Below are positions 6,261-6,604 of a stretch of 6,604 nt of DNA, in pieces. The notes under the pieces were generated by a model, which ran no database searches, was not told the DNA's origin, and worked only from the letters and a program-made list of their open reading frames with translations. The first letter of the stretch is position 1; each line of letters opens with the position of its first letter. Location of the stretch: NCBI GenBank assembly GCA_016784945.1, contig JADHTP010000180.1:1-6604 (forward strand). Direction: 5' to 3'. A program made the position numbers and the translations under genes. The stretch is from Deltaproteobacteria bacterium. Its GTDB lineage: Bacteria; Myxococcota_A; UBA9042; DTJE01.

Positions 6261-6604
6261 GGCGCCGCCTCCGTCAAGGACAGAGGACCGGTCCCGGACA
6301 GGTAGATGAACCGGCGCACCACCTCGTTGGGGCTGGCCCGGACCTCGTCGGACGGGCCACGCACCACGATATGGCCGTCGAACAGCATGGCCACCTCGTC
6401 GGCCATCCGGAAAGTGGATGCCATGTCGTGACTGATGATGATCGAAGTGACCTTCAACTCCCGCTGGGCGGTCAGGATCATCTCTTCCACGTTTTCGCAC
6501 ATGATGGGATCCAGCCCGGTCATGGGCTCGTCATATATGATGATCTTGGGATCGAGAATGGTGGCCCGGGCCAGACCCACGCGTTTCTTCATGCCACCGG
6601 ACAG
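6257..6604 (-). CDS. mlaF: MlaF-like ABC transporter ATPase, C-terminal part
   Basis: The last 115 residues of an ABC ATPase cut by the right edge; the frame runs off the window, so the ATG at 6592 is internal. Visible in order: the signature LSGGM at the very edge (1-5 of the visible part), Walker B IIIYDE (21-26), D-loop GLDP (30-33) and the switch histidine in SHD (H59). The Walker A and Q-loop are outside. The DEPMTGLDP form and the ending SPNEVVRRFI, like the terminal V-x-x-F-(I/L) region of MlaF proteins, favour the MlaF/Ttg2A branch. Its overlap with an MCE gene makes that assignment strong. In the Mla family it powers phospholipid movement with the permease MlaE, expected just upstream (right of the window). 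The short tail after RRFI (YLSGTGPLSLTEAAP) is lineage-specific. It overlaps mlaD by four bases (ATGA), and its 3' end carries the mlaD ribosome binding site. Confidence 0.94.
   Translation of the reverse strand: MSGGMKKRVGLARATILDPKIIIYDEPMTGLDPIMCENVEEMILTAQRELKVTSIIISHDMASTFRMADEVAMLFDGHIVVRGPSDEVRASPNEVVRRFIYLSGTGPLSLTEAAP
6268..6272 (-). promoter_or_regulatory. Ribosome binding site of mlaD
   Basis: GGAGG on the minus strand lies seven bases before ATG 6260, inside the mlaF coding end. It decides the start of the MCE protein: upstream in-frame candidates such as the ATG at 6500 would precede the membrane helix with 80 residues of out-of-frame mlaF sequence. Confidence 0.8.

Noticed and set aside
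6261..6500. N-terminal extension of the MCE protein to an ATG at 6500
   Set aside because: It is the mlaF gene read in another frame; the GGAGG site and the ATGA overlap point to ATG 6260, which puts the membrane helix at the N-terminus.

Overview
This is a GC-rich, gene-dense stretch of a Gram-negative (diderm) bacterial chromosome. The diderm call rests on an Mla/MCE-type lipid-transport locus whose substrate-binding subunit ends in an outer-membrane-barrel-like domain. Large sigma54 activators and HPK4-type kinases fit a Deltaproteobacteria-like or other deep-branching diderm lineage, but nothing here fixes the taxon.

Layout. (1) 1-1019, plus strand: the 3' part of an unrecognised protein whose start lies left of the window. 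(2) 1032-2396, minus strand: a complete NtrC-family response regulator (receiver, sigma54-activating AAA+, Fis-type DNA-binding domain), convergent with gene 1 across a 12-base gap. (3) 2397-2537: a short, AT-richer divergent control region with an inverted repeat and a possible promoter. (4) 2538-4331, plus strand: a soluble receiver-GAF-histidine kinase, divergent from the NtrC gene and very probably its partner. (5) 4332-4658: a 327-base convergent gap with no convincing gene but with conspicuous secondary structure. It holds an AT-rich block with small palindromes, a perfect 7-bp hairpin with a GCAA loop, and a long imperfect inverted repeat of about 77 bases. (6) 4659-6260, minus strand: an MlaD-like MCE protein with an N-terminal membrane anchor, a long helical middle and a C-terminal beta-rich domain. 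(7) 6257-6604, minus strand: the C-terminal part of its MlaF-like ABC ATPase, overlapping the MlaD gene by 4 bases.

How the genes work together. The kinase (with its own receiver) and the NtrC-type regulator form a divergent two-component pair, so an intracellular signal would be relayed to sigma54 promoters that are not visible here. MlaF and MlaD belong to one operon, read leftward, for phospholipid movement between inner and outer membrane; a permease (MlaE) is expected beyond the right edge. No MlaC-like periplasmic shuttle follows mlaD. Together with the C-terminal barrel-like domain, this suggests a one-protein trans-envelope bridge rather than the E. coli shuttle design. Whether the two-component pair controls the lipid operon cannot be told from the window.

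The most interesting items are the MCE-barrel fusion and the structured non-coding interval beside it.
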